Shown: one piece after another, positions 32,188-40,410 of the stretch
Position numbering within the stretch: position 1 is the first letter of the stretch
How the letters are laid out: each line of letters opens with the position of its first letter
The notes under the pieces: generated by a model
The model's input: the letters and a program-made list of their open reading frames with translations, nothing else
Databases searched by the model: none
What the model was told of the DNA's origin: nothing
Program-made: the position numbers and the translations under genes
Origin: Vreelandella salicampi
GTDB lineage: Bacteria > Pseudomonadota > Gammaproteobacteria > Pseudomonadales > Halomonadaceae
Reading direction: 5' to 3'
DNA length: 64,000 nt
Assembly: GCF_013415105.1 (NCBI RefSeq)
Contig: NZ_JACCDF010000013.1
Coordinates: forward strand, 1-64,000

Positions 32188-32429
32188 GGGTTATCCTCGA
32201 TAGGGGTTTCTAGCGCCCTTTCGAAGGCTTCAAACGAGTCGTCATCCAGCATAAATACCTGCCGATCCAGCAAAATATCTTCGGCACGGCGGCATGCTGC
32301 TTCGAGAACGAAACTGGTTCGATCTCCACCCAACTCGGCGACAGCCCTATCAATAAGGGCGCGTTTACGACTCTCAACGCGCATATTGAGAGGCAACAAC
32401 TTGTCTCGCGCCTCTGCAACTTGGCTCAT
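32145..32429 (-). CDS. DUF1778/TacA-like ribbon-helix-helix antitoxin
   Basis: 94 aa. An N-terminal RHH domain (LLPLNMRVESRKRALIDRAVAELGGDRTSFVLEAACRRAEDILLDR) and a C-terminal toxin-binding arm ending KLMNRKKRW follow the layout of TacA. These proteins bind their own promoter and neutralise the partner acetyltransferase. The gene lies upstream of and overlaps the toxin, as expected for a type II pair. ATG 32429 is the only in-frame start that keeps the RHH strand. Confidence 0.85.
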   Translation of the reverse strand: MSQVAEARDKLLPLNMRVESRKRALIDRAVAELGGDRTSFVLEAACRRAEDILLDRQVFMLDDDSFEAFERALETPIEDNPCVVKLMNRKKRWT

Positions 32430-32683
32430 AATATTTACCTGCTCAGTGGATGGGCTATAAGCTCTCCTTTGACCCTGGCGGGCCGGTTTACATCCGCCGC
32501 GATTTGCATATCCGCAGCTTGTCCATGGCGATATTTGATTTACACATGTCTTTCTCCTTTTGGTTTATATCGTGCGAAGTAGCCAGGCTCTTCGTCATCG
32601 AGGTCAGCTGGCTTGGTCCAGTGACAAGGTTAAGATAGCACTCTGTAACGCTCATGTCTATACGTGTAGCCATAGGCGTTACT

Positions 32684-32701
32684 GGGGGGGGGGGGGGGGG
32701 G
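32684..32701. repeat. Homopolymer of 18 G
   Basis: Eighteen consecutive G residues in non-coding DNA, 70 bp before the disrupted LexA box. Long G runs are prone to slippage and to sequencing error, so the exact length is doubtful. Confidence 0.7.
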
Positions 32702-32769
32702 TAGGTTGCTGGCGCCCGGCGCCCCTTGGGATGTAAGGCTGGCTTGCAGCAATCCTGCTGTCTCTCCGA

Positions 32770-32783
32770 TACTGTGCATATGT
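32770..32783. promoter_or_regulatory. Left half of the split LexA box of umuDC
   Basis: TACTGTGCATATGT. Joined to the right half at 33831-33844 without the insertion, the site reads TACTGTGCATATGTACAGTT, close to the consensus TACTGTATATATATACAGTA. The last eight bases (GCATATGT) are the target duplication. Confidence 0.85.
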
Positions 32784-33838
32784 GGCTATGTTGGTATCTG
32801 GTGTTGGTCTGCGCCTATCGCTACGCGAAACCACGCTTCCTCGGTTGGCCTCGCGGTTTCAAACAACCGCCGCCATGCTAGGTAATTGGATAAATACGCC
32901 GTCCCCACCCCATGGAAACGCGACATCCAGCCCTTCAATCGGCTCATATAGCCGTTCACGTTCTGAATGTGGTATTCCTTGCCGAGCACGCGCTGGTTAT
33001 CGAGTGTGATTAGACGATGGTGGGCAATGCCATGGTCAGCAGAGAAGGTTTTATACCAGCTGTGTCCGTCAGAACATAAAATCGAGTCGCGATCGATTAT
33101 CGGCGCCAGGAATTCATGGACAGTCGACTTTTGGAGCGCCGGATCCACTAGCTCACTAATCTTCCCATTGCGATCACGTGCAATAAGCACCGGAATTTTA
33201 TCCGCTTTTTTATTCTTTTTACCTTGCCCACCACGCTTTCTAGGTTTGCGGTGAGTGATATTACGCTTCCCCTTGCTGGACTCCGGGAAGTAGGTTTCGT
33301 CTACCTCGATGATGCCGGATAGTGGGGTGGCGTTTTCTTCAGCGCTCGTTTTCAGGAAGCGATGTCGCCACCGAAAGGCCGTCTTCAAATCAATGCCTAC
33401 TCGGGCCGCCGAGACGCGCAACGTCAGACTGTCTCGCATGCAGCGCAGGTAGTCGAACCACTTGTCGCGGTGCTGCAGTTTGGCCAAGGGCGTGCCGGTG
33501 AGAGCATTGAACGTCTTGCGACAGTCGGGATTCCGGCAGCGATACCGCTGCAGGCCACCGCTGCGCCCCCACTTGGCAGGGTGTTCCGCGCCACAGTGCG
33601 GGCAGGGAAGGTGAGGTCTCACGGTGTCGAGCAGGGTATCCGCCTGGGCGCTTATTTGCCCAAGCAGCTGATCCGCTAGGTATTTCTTGAGATCAACAGG
33701 GAGAGAAGCCAGTGTCTTCTCAAGGGCTTGGAGGTCTGCTTGCTTCATGGCGTACTCCAGAGGCAAACTGCATATACAGTAGTTTATACAGTCTTTTTAA
33801 AGCACGCCAACACCAGATACCAACATAGCCGCATATGT
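32776..33838. mobile_element. IS1595-family insertion sequence (32784-33830) inside the LexA box
   Basis: Perfect 24-bp terminal inverted repeats (GGCTATGTTGGTATCTGGTG... at 32784-32807 and its complement at 33807-33830) bound a 1,047-bp element with one transposase. GCATATGT is duplicated at 32776-32783 and 33831-33838, the 8-bp duplication typical of IS1595. The target was the centre of a LexA operator. Confidence 0.95.
32786..33748 (-). CDS. IS1595-family transposase (ISXO2-like domain)
   Basis: 320 aa from ATG 33748, with GGAG eight bases before it. A TTG 18 bp upstream is less likely. An N-terminal zinc ribbon CPHCG...CRNPDCRKTF (about 43-70) is followed by the ISXO2-like DDE core: EVDETYFPESSKGKRN, then CSDGHSWYKTF and HIQNVNGYMSRLKGWMSRFHGVGTAYLSNYLAW, the signature of the family. 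The stop codon lies in the left inverted repeat. Intact, so the element may still move. Confidence 0.95.
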   Translation of the reverse strand: MKQADLQALEKTLASLPVDLKKYLADQLLGQISAQADTLLDTVRPHLPCPHCGAEHPAKWGRSGGLQRYRCRNPDCRKTFNALTGTPLAKLQHRDKWFDYLRCMRDSLTLRVSAARVGIDLKTAFRWRHRFLKTSAEENATPLSGIIEVDETYFPESSKGKRNITHRKPRKRGGQGKKNKKADKIPVLIARDRNGKISELVDPALQKSTVHEFLAPIIDRDSILCSDGHSWYKTFSADHGIAHHRLITLDNQRVLGKEYHIQNVNGYMSRLKGWMSRFHGVGTAYLSNYLAWRRLFETARPTEEAWFRVAIGADQHQIPT

Positions 33839-33844
33839 ACAGTT
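33831..33844. promoter_or_regulatory. Right half of the split LexA box of umuDC
   Basis: GCATATGTACAGTT, beginning with the target duplication. It remains 13 bp before the umuD start but lacks its TACTGT partner, which is now 1,055 bp away. Confidence 0.85.
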
Positions 33845-33857
33845 ATGAGAGAGAGCC

Positions 33858-34328
33858 ATGCCACCCCTTCAGCATGATGACGTTACCGCCTGGGGCCTTG
33901 AGATCCTGGGCCAATCGGCCTGCGATTCCCGCCATGCCCTGCCGCTGATGGCTGGGGAAGTGAGGGCCGGGTTCCCCATCCACGCCGACGCGGAGCTTGA
34001 TCGTGTCCTGGACCTCACCGAGCACCTGATCCCTCACCCCAGCGCCAGCTACTTCTGCCGTGCCAAGGGCGACAGCATGGAAGGCCACGGTGTCTATGAC
34101 GGGGATCTGCTCATCGTGGATCGATCGCTGGCGCCTGTGACGGGTGACATCATCGTGGTCGCCCTCGATGGGGAGCTGACCTGCAAGCAGCTGGGCCAGT
34201 GGCATGGCCAGCCGGCGTTGCTGTCGGGGAACCCCGAGTATCCGCCTATCGCGCTGCGTGGCGTGGAGTGTGAGACCTGGGGCGTGGTCACCCACAACAT
34301 CCATTCCCATCGTCGCCGAGGCCGGTGA
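33858..34328 (+). CDS. umuD: UmuD-like S24 peptidase, SOS mutagenesis
   Basis: 156 aa. The catalytic serine is in CRAKGDSMEGHGVYDGDLLIVD (GDSM, about residue 75), and the general-base lysine in DGELTCKQL (about 112). An Ala-Gly self-cleavage site is visible in VRAGFP (about 37-38). Known role: RecA-aided self-cleavage to UmuD', which with UmuC forms the translesion polymerase Pol V. Start ATG 33858 has GAGAGAG upstream. It overlaps umuC by one base. The protein appears intact, but its promoter is split by the IS1595-family element and its partner umuC is cut in two. Confidence 0.93.
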   Translation: MPPLQHDDVTAWGLEILGQSACDSRHALPLMAGEVRAGFPIHADAELDRVLDLTEHLIPHPSASYFCRAKGDSMEGHGVYDGDLLIVDRSLAPVTGDIIVVALDGELTCKQLGQWHGQPALLSGNPEYPPIALRGVECETWGVVTHNIHSHRRRGR

Positions 34329-34783
34329 TGATCGGGCACTGCGACTGCAACAACTTCTACGTCAGCTGCTTCCGAGTGTTCATGCCTGAGCTGGTGGGGC
34401 GCCCTGTAGGGGTGCTCTCCTCGGGAGATGGCTGCATCGTTGCCCGGTCGAACGAGCTGAAGGCGATGGGGGTCGCCAACGGCACGCCGGTATTCCAGCT
34501 GCCTCATGAGGTGCGCCGGAAGACCGTGTTGCTGAGTTCGGCCTATCCGCTGTTCGGGGAGTGCGCACGGCGGGTGGTGGCCACCATGCGGGCTTTCAGC
34601 GGTCCCGTGGAGCCCTACTCAATAGATGAGCAGTTCGTTGATTTCTCAGGGCTTTCCCTCGAGGCCATGCAAGCACACTCCCTTGAGCTGCGCCAGCAGG
34701 TTCAGCGCTGTACGGGCATCCCGGTATCGATCGGCGTGGCGCCCTCGCGCACCCTGGCGTTATCCGTAGAAACGCAAACTTGA
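34328..34783 (+). pseudogene. umuC: 5' fragment of umuC (Y-family polymerase), cut by the 19.7-kb element
   Basis: About 144 native residues (MIGHCDCNNFYVSCFRVF ... SIGVAPSRTLA), including the catalytic-domain start with D6, the NNFY steric-gate region and SIDEQFVDF with its acidic pair, followed by eight foreign residues (LSVETQT and stop) read from the inserted element. The remainder begins at 54452. The break lies in the conserved IGVAPTKTLAKVA segment. Without the rest no polymerase is expected. Confidence 0.93.
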
Positions 34784-34959
<176 letters not shown>

Positions 34960-36375
34960 TCAGTCACCATTGCCCACTCGCAGGGCCACGAAGTAGGCAC
35001 GGCCGTCGCGGTTGAGCAGAACCGGCACCGTTTGGTCGTCCGGCAGGTTGGTCAGCAACTCCGTCAGCTGTTGCGGGCTCTCTATCGGTTGCTGGCCCAG
35101 GCTGACCAGCACATCGCCGGGGCGAATGCCAGCGGCAGCGGCATGGCCGGTCGGATCGACCTTGGCGATGCGCACCCCGTGATCAATGCCAAGCCGGCGC
35201 TGTTCCATGCTACTCAGCGGCTGAACCACGATCCCGAGGCGCACCGGGTCGCCATCGGATTGCTCGGGGCCGGCATTCGGCCACTCGCCGACCTCTAACG
35301 TGATGCGCTCTCGCTGGCCATCGCGCAACACTCTGAGGTCGACCTCCTCACCAGGACTCGTCTGACCGACCAGGCGCGGCAGCGTGGTGGAGTGGTCTAC
35401 TTCCTGACTGTTGACTTCGAGAATGACATCACCTGCCTTGATCCCGCCTTCCGCCGCAGGGCTGCCGGGCTCGACCTGGGCGATCAGGGCACCCTCGGCC
35501 TGTTCCATGCCGAAGGACTCCGCCAGGTCCTTTGACACCGGCTGTATGCTGACGCCCAGCCAGCCGCGGCTCACATAGCCCTCTTCGCGCAGCTGGTTGG
35601 CCACGTCCAGCGCCACATCGATGGGAATGGCGAAGGAGAGGCCCATGTAGCCGCCGCTGCGGGTCAGAATCTGGGAGTTGATGCCCACAACCTCGCCATC
35701 AAGGTTGAACAGTGGACCGCCGGAGTTGCCAGGGTTGATCGCCACGTCGGTCTGGATGAAGGGAACGTAGACGTCCTGGGGCAGAGTGCGGTTGATAGCG
35801 CTGATGATGCCGGAGGTCACCGAGTGGTCGAAGCCGAAGGGGGAACCGATGGCGGCGACCCACTGGCCGACTTGAAGGTCGTCGGAGTTGCCCAGCTCCA
35901 GGGTAGGCAGGTTGTCGGTGTCGACCTTGAGCACCGCCACATCGGTCTTCTCGTCGGCCCCCACGAGCTCGGCCTCGAGTTCGCGACGGTCGTTGAGTCG
36001 CACCAGGATCTTGTCGGCGCCCTTGACCACGTGGGCGTTGGTCATGATGTAGCCGTCTTCATCGAAGATGAAGCCCGATCCCAGTGACTGACGTGGCTCC
36101 TCATTGCGATTGGGCGCACCGCCGGGTGGCATCGGGATGCGGTCGCCGAAGAACTCTTGAAAGATCTCTGGCACCTCCTGCCCCTCAAACTGCCGAGAGG
36201 ACGTCATGGACCTCTCGACCTCCCGTGAGGTGGAGATGTTGACGACGGCTGGCGCGGCCTTGTCGACCAGCGCTGTGAAGTCTGGCAGCCGTGGCTCGGC
36301 GAGGACTGGCGTCGACAGCATCAAGAGTAAAGCTAGGCTCATCAGCCAGGTGTGCGAGTGAGGCTTGGGTATCAC
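34960..36375 (-). CDS. HtrA/DegP-DegQ family periplasmic serine protease
   Basis: 471 aa from GTG 36375, which has GGAAGGAG eight bases upstream; ATG 36396 would place that site inside the gene. A signal peptide (SLALLLMLSTPVLAEP) leads to a trypsin-like domain with His in IMTNAHVVKGAD, Asp in KTDVAVLKVD and Ser in NPGNSGGPLFN, then two PDZ domains (GWLGVSIQPVS..., RLGIVVQPLS...). Known role: degrades or refolds damaged envelope proteins. First cargo gene from the left, read outward, divergent from the CDF gene. Metal stress damages periplasmic proteins, which fits the cargo. Confidence 0.93.
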   Translation of the reverse strand: MIPKPHSHTWLMSLALLLMLSTPVLAEPRLPDFTALVDKAAPAVVNISTSREVERSMTSSRQFEGQEVPEIFQEFFGDRIPMPPGGAPNRNEEPRQSLGSGFIFDEDGYIMTNAHVVKGADKILVRLNDRRELEAELVGADEKTDVAVLKVDTDNLPTLELGNSDDLQVGQWVAAIGSPFGFDHSVTSGIISAINRTLPQDVYVPFIQTDVAINPGNSGGPLFNLDGEVVGINSQILTRSGGYMGLSFAIPIDVALDVANQLREEGYVSRGWLGVSIQPVSKDLAESFGMEQAEGALIAQVEPGSPAAEGGIKAGDVILEVNSQEVDHSTTLPRLVGQTSPGEEVDLRVLRDGQRERITLEVGEWPNAGPEQSDGDPVRLGIVVQPLSSMEQRRLGIDHGVRIAKVDPTGHAAAAGIRPGDVLVSLGQQPIESPQQLTELLTNLPDDQTVPVLLNRDGRAYFVALRVGNGD

Positions 36376-36484
36376 AATGAGCTCCTTCCGGGGCATGGGA
36401 GATGGTAACCATGTCTGGTACAGCGCCCACTATGCAAAGTTCCACCACGCCTAGCCCTGGCTCGGCATTCATTATAATTCGAGC

Positions 36485-36515
36485 TTGAACCTTGAGTTGG
36501 TATAGGTTTTATACT
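36485..36515 (+). promoter_or_regulatory. MerR-type promoter of the CDF exporter gene
   Basis: -35 TTGAAC (36485-36490) and -10 TATACT (36510-36515) are 19 bp apart, the over-long spacer used by MerR-family activators, with a dyad ACCTTGAG...TATAGGT between them. The MerR-type regulator at 40411 is the obvious candidate activator. Confidence 0.65.
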
Positions 36516-36549
36516 GCCGTGTCATCAGGTGACACCACAAGGATGACGC

Positions 36550-37464
36550 ATGGGACATCATCACGATCATCCCCATCTTGACCCCACCTCTGGTGACCGT
36601 CGGGTGAGCATTGCCATCTGGGCCAACGGGATATTGACCGTTGCTCAGATTGTTGGGGGTATCCTGGCCGGAAGCCTCGCGCTGATCGCGGATGCGCTGC
36701 ATAATTTTTCCGACATGGCTGCCCTTGTCATTGCCTTTGCGGCCCGCAAGATCGCGAGGCGACCACCTGACTCTCAGATGACGTTTGGCTATGGACGAAT
36801 CGAGATTGTCGCTGCGCTGATCAACTACACGACCCTCATTCTTGTTGGGCTTTATCTAATTTATGAAGGCGTCATGCGCATGATCGATCCGCCAGAGATT
36901 CAGGGCTGGATAGTCGTCATCATCGGCATTGTCGCTCTTCTTGTCGACGCGCTAACGGCCTTGCTCACCTGGTCGATGCAAAAACATAGTGTCAACATTC
37001 GGGCTCTCTTCCTGCACAACCTGTCTGATGCGTTTGCGTCCATCGCGGTGATCATTGGGGGCTCGCTGATTCTGCTTTACGATATGCGCTGGGTAGACCC
37101 CGCGATTACGATCGGTATTGCACTCTATATTCTCTATCTTGCCTTTACGGAGATAGGTACCCCTATCCGGACACTGATGCTGGGCTCGCCACCCGATGTC
37201 GATGGTCAATCAGTCATTGATCTCCTGCGCAGCGTCGAAGGGGTTGAGGATGTGCATCATGTTCACCTATGGCAAATGCAGGAGAATACCGCCGCACTTG
37301 ATTGCCACGTGGTGACGACGAGAGAAGGCTGGCAGCAGCTCGAGGCGATCAAGGCGGATATCAAGGCTCAACTGAAAGCGCGCTTTGACATTGGCCACTC
37401 CAGCTTGGAATTCGAGCATATTGATCATGCGCACGAGGGAGCCAATCTTTATGGGCATGGATGA
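36550..37464 (+). CDS. Cation diffusion facilitator (CzcD/ZitB-like) metal exporter
   Basis: 304 aa with a His-rich N-terminus (MGHHHDHPH) and six membrane spans. The CDF metal site is clear: HNFSDM in span 2 (LIADALHNFSDMAALVIAF, about 47-65) and HNLSDAFASIAVI in span 5 (about 156-168), i.e. a HxxxD/HD-type site for Zn(II), Cd(II) or Co(II). A cytoplasmic C-terminal domain with VEDVHHVHLWQM follows. Known role: proton-driven export of divalent metal from cytoplasm to periplasm. Start ATG is 34 bp after the MerR-type promoter. Confidence 0.93.
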   Translation: MGHHHDHPHLDPTSGDRRVSIAIWANGILTVAQIVGGILAGSLALIADALHNFSDMAALVIAFAARKIARRPPDSQMTFGYGRIEIVAALINYTTLILVGLYLIYEGVMRMIDPPEIQGWIVVIIGIVALLVDALTALLTWSMQKHSVNIRALFLHNLSDAFASIAVIIGGSLILLYDMRWVDPAITIGIALYILYLAFTEIGTPIRTLMLGSPPDVDGQSVIDLLRSVEGVEDVHHVHLWQMQENTAALDCHVVTTREGWQQLEAIKADIKAQLKARFDIGHSSLEFEHIDHAHEGANLYGHG

Positions 37465-37565
37465 TACGCCACTATTCCCCGAATTAGGCACCCATCAGCG
37501 GTTGAGACCCACTCAGCAGTCCTCTGGTCGTGCTTTCCGCTTAACCATTTGAATTGGAGAAGTCA

Positions 37566-38243
37566 ATGTACAAAAAAGCGACGTTTATCCTGGTTGGTGC
37601 GTTGATGCTGATCGCCCTTATCGTGATCGTAGCGAGACCCTCGCTGTTGGGCATGGGCGCCGAGGCGGCCAGCCAGGATGGCGCGCAGGCCGACAATTCG
37701 TTGGTGCGCTCACACTCGCCTGTTCTGGGGCCGGAAGAAGCGCCGGTGACCATCGTGGAGTTCTTCGACCCGGCCTGTGAGGCCTGCCGTGCCTTCTATC
37801 CGCTGACCAAGCGCATCCAGGAAGAGTATCCCGACCAAGTGCGGTTGGTGGTGCGCTACACGCCCTTCCACGGAGACGTGTCCGATACCGCCATTCGCGT
37901 GCTGGAAGTCGCCAGGCGCCAGGACGTCTTCCACCCGGTGCTGGAAGCGTTGCTGGCCCGGCAGAGCCAGTGGGCGGCTCATGGCAGCTTCGATGAGGCC
38001 GCTATTCTGGATATCGCCAGCGAGGCCGGTCTGGACAGGGCTGCAGCAGAGGAACAACTTGACTCCCCTGAGGTACAAGCGGTCATTGATCAGGACAAGG
38101 AAGACGTCAAGGCCAACCAGATCCGCCAGACGCCGACCTTTTTCGTCAATGGTGAGCTGTTGGACCCCTTCGGCATGCAGGAACTGGTCGACGCCGTCAA
38201 TCGTGAGGTGACCGAGGTCGCTGGCGAGGACGATGCGTCATGA
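37566..38243 (+). CDS. DsbA/DsbG-like periplasmic thioredoxin-fold protein
   Basis: 225 aa from ATG 37566 (GGAGAAG upstream). One N-terminal membrane span or uncleaved signal (ATFILVGALMLIALIVIVA). A thioredoxin active site CEAC lies in FFDPACEACRAFYPLTKRI (about 69-87), with the cis-proline segment RQTPTFFVNGELLDPFG at about 183-199. Known role: disulfide formation or isomerisation in the periplasm. Partners such as DsbB are not present. Together with HtrA and the M23 peptidase it suggests envelope protein quality control under metal or oxidative stress. Overlaps the next gene by 4 bp. Confidence 0.88.
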   Translation: MYKKATFILVGALMLIALIVIVARPSLLGMGAEAASQDGAQADNSLVRSHSPVLGPEEAPVTIVEFFDPACEACRAFYPLTKRIQEEYPDQVRLVVRYTPFHGDVSDTAIRVLEVARRQDVFHPVLEALLARQSQWAAHGSFDEAAILDIASEAGLDRAAAEEQLDSPEVQAVIDQDKEDVKANQIRQTPTFFVNGELLDPFGMQELVDAVNREVTEVAGEDDAS

Positions 38244-39499
38244 CACGGCGCTGGTTGCTGCTAGGATTGGTGGGTCTGGGCCCTCTGCTGGCCGAGGCCC
38301 ATTGGCAAGAGAACACCTTGCTATCCCCGAGCGAACCGGCATCGGCCAGGGCACAGGCTCTCGCACAGAGGGGCTCAGCGCCCTTGGCCGTTCAGCCACC
38401 CGAGAGCGTCGCCCAGGAGCTAACCGTGGCGCCTGGGGATACCCTGAACGCACTGCTGCAGCAGCTTGGCGTGAATGCCGAGACGCGCACCCAAGCGTCG
38501 ACATCGCTGGCGGAGAGGTTCGACCCAAGACGCTTGCGGCCTGGAGACCGTCTCACTGTCACCTCTCTGACGACCGGACAGCCGGTGTCGGTGGCCATCG
38601 AGCGTGAGTCGGGTATTCAATACGTCGTTACGCTGGGGGAGCGGCCGTCAACGCGGATTGTCCCGCCTCGTCTCGACACCCGGACTCTGGGCCGTGAAGT
38701 GGACATCGAAACGTCACTCTATGCCGCCTTGGCGGCAGAGGGGATACCCACGCGTTTCGCCATGGACCTCGAGGTGCTGCTAGGCGGACTCATGGACACA
38801 GCCCGAGATATTTCGGGCGCGGAGCGCCTGCAGTTACTGTGGGAAGAGGATCGCCGAGAGGATGGCACGCGAGTCGGGCCTCCCCGTCTGACCTATATGG
38901 GATTGGCTGACCCGTCGGCACGACTGGAGATGGTGTGGCCGAAGGACCAGAGAGCCGCCGTGATGCTCTTCAAGGACGGTAGCCTTGTGGAAACGAAGCG
39001 GTTCCCGGTGCTCGGCGCACGCCTGACGTCCGCCTTCGGCAATCGACGCCATCCCGTTTACGGTGGGGTACGTCGTCATGACGGTGTCGACCTTGCCGCC
39101 CCTCGCGGCACCACGGTCATGGCGACGGCGCCGGGGCGGGTCTCCTTCGTCGGTCGCCGTGGAGGTTATGGTCGTGTCGTGGAGGTAGAGCACGAGATGG
39201 GCACTCTCAGTCGCTATACGCATCTCAGTCGCTTCGCCTCCGGCCTGTCGGTCGGGGACGCCATCAATGCCGGCGACACGCTGGGTGAAGTCGGGGCCTC
39301 CGGACTCACCACGGGGCCCAACCTGCACTACGAAGTGAGAGTGGGTGACCGACCTGTCGATCCCCTGGAGGAGGGGCAGCGCATCATTCTGGGGGAGTCA
39401 CCGACACCCCAGGATTATCGAAGCGCGCTCTTCGAGGCTCGTGGTCGTCTGAAAAAAGCCATCGGTACGTCTGGTCTGGTCGCCTTGGATAATCGATAG
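38240..39499 (+). CDS. M23 peptidase (cell-wall endopeptidase), LysM/OapA-like N-terminus
   Basis: 419 aa with a signal peptide (LLLGLVGLGPLLAEA). A LysM/Opacity-associated-type domain (LTVAPGDTLNALLQQLGVN...) is followed by a helical region and a C-terminal LytM/M23 domain with HDGVDLAAPRGT (H and D ligands), GYGRVVEVEHEMG and GLTTGPNLHYEVR (last His). Known role: cleaves peptide cross-links of peptidoglycan. All metal ligands are seen, so it may be active. Start overlaps the upstream stop as ATGA. Confidence 0.9.
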   Translation: MTRRWLLLGLVGLGPLLAEAHWQENTLLSPSEPASARAQALAQRGSAPLAVQPPESVAQELTVAPGDTLNALLQQLGVNAETRTQASTSLAERFDPRRLRPGDRLTVTSLTTGQPVSVAIERESGIQYVVTLGERPSTRIVPPRLDTRTLGREVDIETSLYAALAAEGIPTRFAMDLEVLLGGLMDTARDISGAERLQLLWEEDRREDGTRVGPPRLTYMGLADPSARLEMVWPKDQRAAVMLFKDGSLVETKRFPVLGARLTSAFGNRRHPVYGGVRRHDGVDLAAPRGTTVMATAPGRVSFVGRRGGYGRVVEVEHEMGTLSRYTHLSRFASGLSVGDAINAGDTLGEVGASGLTTGPNLHYEVRVGDRPVDPLEEGQRIILGESPTPQDYRSALFEARGRLKKAIGTSGLVALDNR

Positions 39500-39606
39500 G
39501 CCGCCAGGCTGGCTTGTTGTATGAGACGCAGCGGTGGCCATGTAATGGCTATCGTCGTGTGATTCAACATTCCCTGCAGTACCAATCCTCCAAAGGGGAA
39601 GGGTCT

Positions 39607-40389
39607 ATGGAAGGTGTCTCTCCAGTCACGCTGGGGTTTTTGGGTAGTCTTGCCGCCGGTTCGATGACCGCGATCGGAGCGCTACCTATCCTGATCAGCA
39701 AGGCGCCCGATCGTGCCGTTCGCGACCTGGCACTCGGATTCGCCGCCGGTGTCATGCTGGCGGCGTCCTTCTTTTCACTGATCATTCCCTCCCTGGAAGC
39801 CTCTGGACTGCGCTATGGCGGTAGCGTCTTGCCTGCCGCCATTGCCTGCGCGTCGATACTGATGGGGATGGGGCTGGTCGCCCTGCTGAATGAGCGACTC
39901 CCCCACGAGCATTTCGAGCAGGGGCGTGAAGGGCCACAGGCGGCATCGCTTCGCCGAATCTGGCTGTTCATCATTGCCATCACGATCCACAACCTGCCAG
40001 AGGGTCTGGCGGTTGGTGTGGCCTTTGGAGCAGGGGGAAGCGAAGGGGGACTTCCCCTTGCCATCGGTATCGGCCTGCAGAATGCGCCGGAAGGCCTGGC
40101 GGTGGCAGTGGCATTGCTGGGTGAAGGCTATTCACGCTGGCGATCCTGGACCATTGCCTCCCTCACCGGGCTGGTAGAGCCGCTGGGTGGCCTGCTAGGT
40201 GCGGGAGTCGTCAGCATGTCACAAGTGCTGCTCCCCTGGGGGCTGGCCTTCGCCGCCGGCGCCATGCTCTATGTCATCAGCCATGAGATCATTCCCGAGA
40301 CCCACCGAAGCGGCCACCAGAACAAGGCAACGCTGGGGCTCTCGGTGGGATTGGTACTCATGCTGTTCCTGGATGTCTCGCTGGGCTAG
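39607..40389 (+). CDS. ZIP-family metal transporter (ZupT-like)
   Basis: 260 aa from ATG 39607 (GGGGAAGGG upstream). Eight hydrophobic spans. The ZIP metal site is in span 4 (IIAITIHNLPEGLAVGVAFG, HNLPEG at about 124-129) and span 5 (IGLQNAPEGLAVAVAL). The conserved SHEIIPETH motif is in span 7. ZIP proteins move Zn and other divalent cations into the cytoplasm, though some homologues clustered with exporters may act as exporters or in homeostasis. The combination of importer and exporter in one cluster suggests balance rather than simple efflux (inference). Confidence 0.88.
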   Translation: MEGVSPVTLGFLGSLAAGSMTAIGALPILISKAPDRAVRDLALGFAAGVMLAASFFSLIIPSLEASGLRYGGSVLPAAIACASILMGMGLVALLNERLPHEHFEQGREGPQAASLRRIWLFIIAITIHNLPEGLAVGVAFGAGGSEGGLPLAIGIGLQNAPEGLAVAVALLGEGYSRWRSWTIASLTGLVEPLGGLLGAGVVSMSQVLLPWGLAFAAGAMLYVISHEIIPETHRSGHQNKATLGLSVGLVLMLFLDVSLG

Positions 40390-40410
40390 CATGCCGATCC
40401 GTCCAGATGC

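Larger units (their letters stand above)
32430..32783. other. Intergenic gap with an 18-G tract and the left half of a LexA box
   Basis: No credible gene. It holds the promoter region of the toxin-antitoxin pair (right of 32430), a run of 18 G residues at 32684-32701, and at 32770-32783 the left half of the disrupted LexA box. I see nothing else. Confidence 0.6.

Noticed and set aside
33764..33800. A LexA-like site inside the IS1595-family element (ACTGTATA repeats)
   Set aside because: The half-sites have the wrong spacing for CTG-N10-CAG; they are probably the transposase promoter.
16000..34200. Frequent CTGGCGCCAG-type palindromes as a regulatory or REP element
   Set aside because: Most lie within coding sequence and encode Leu-Ala-Pro-type residues at high GC, and no fixed flanks are shared, so codon use explains them better.
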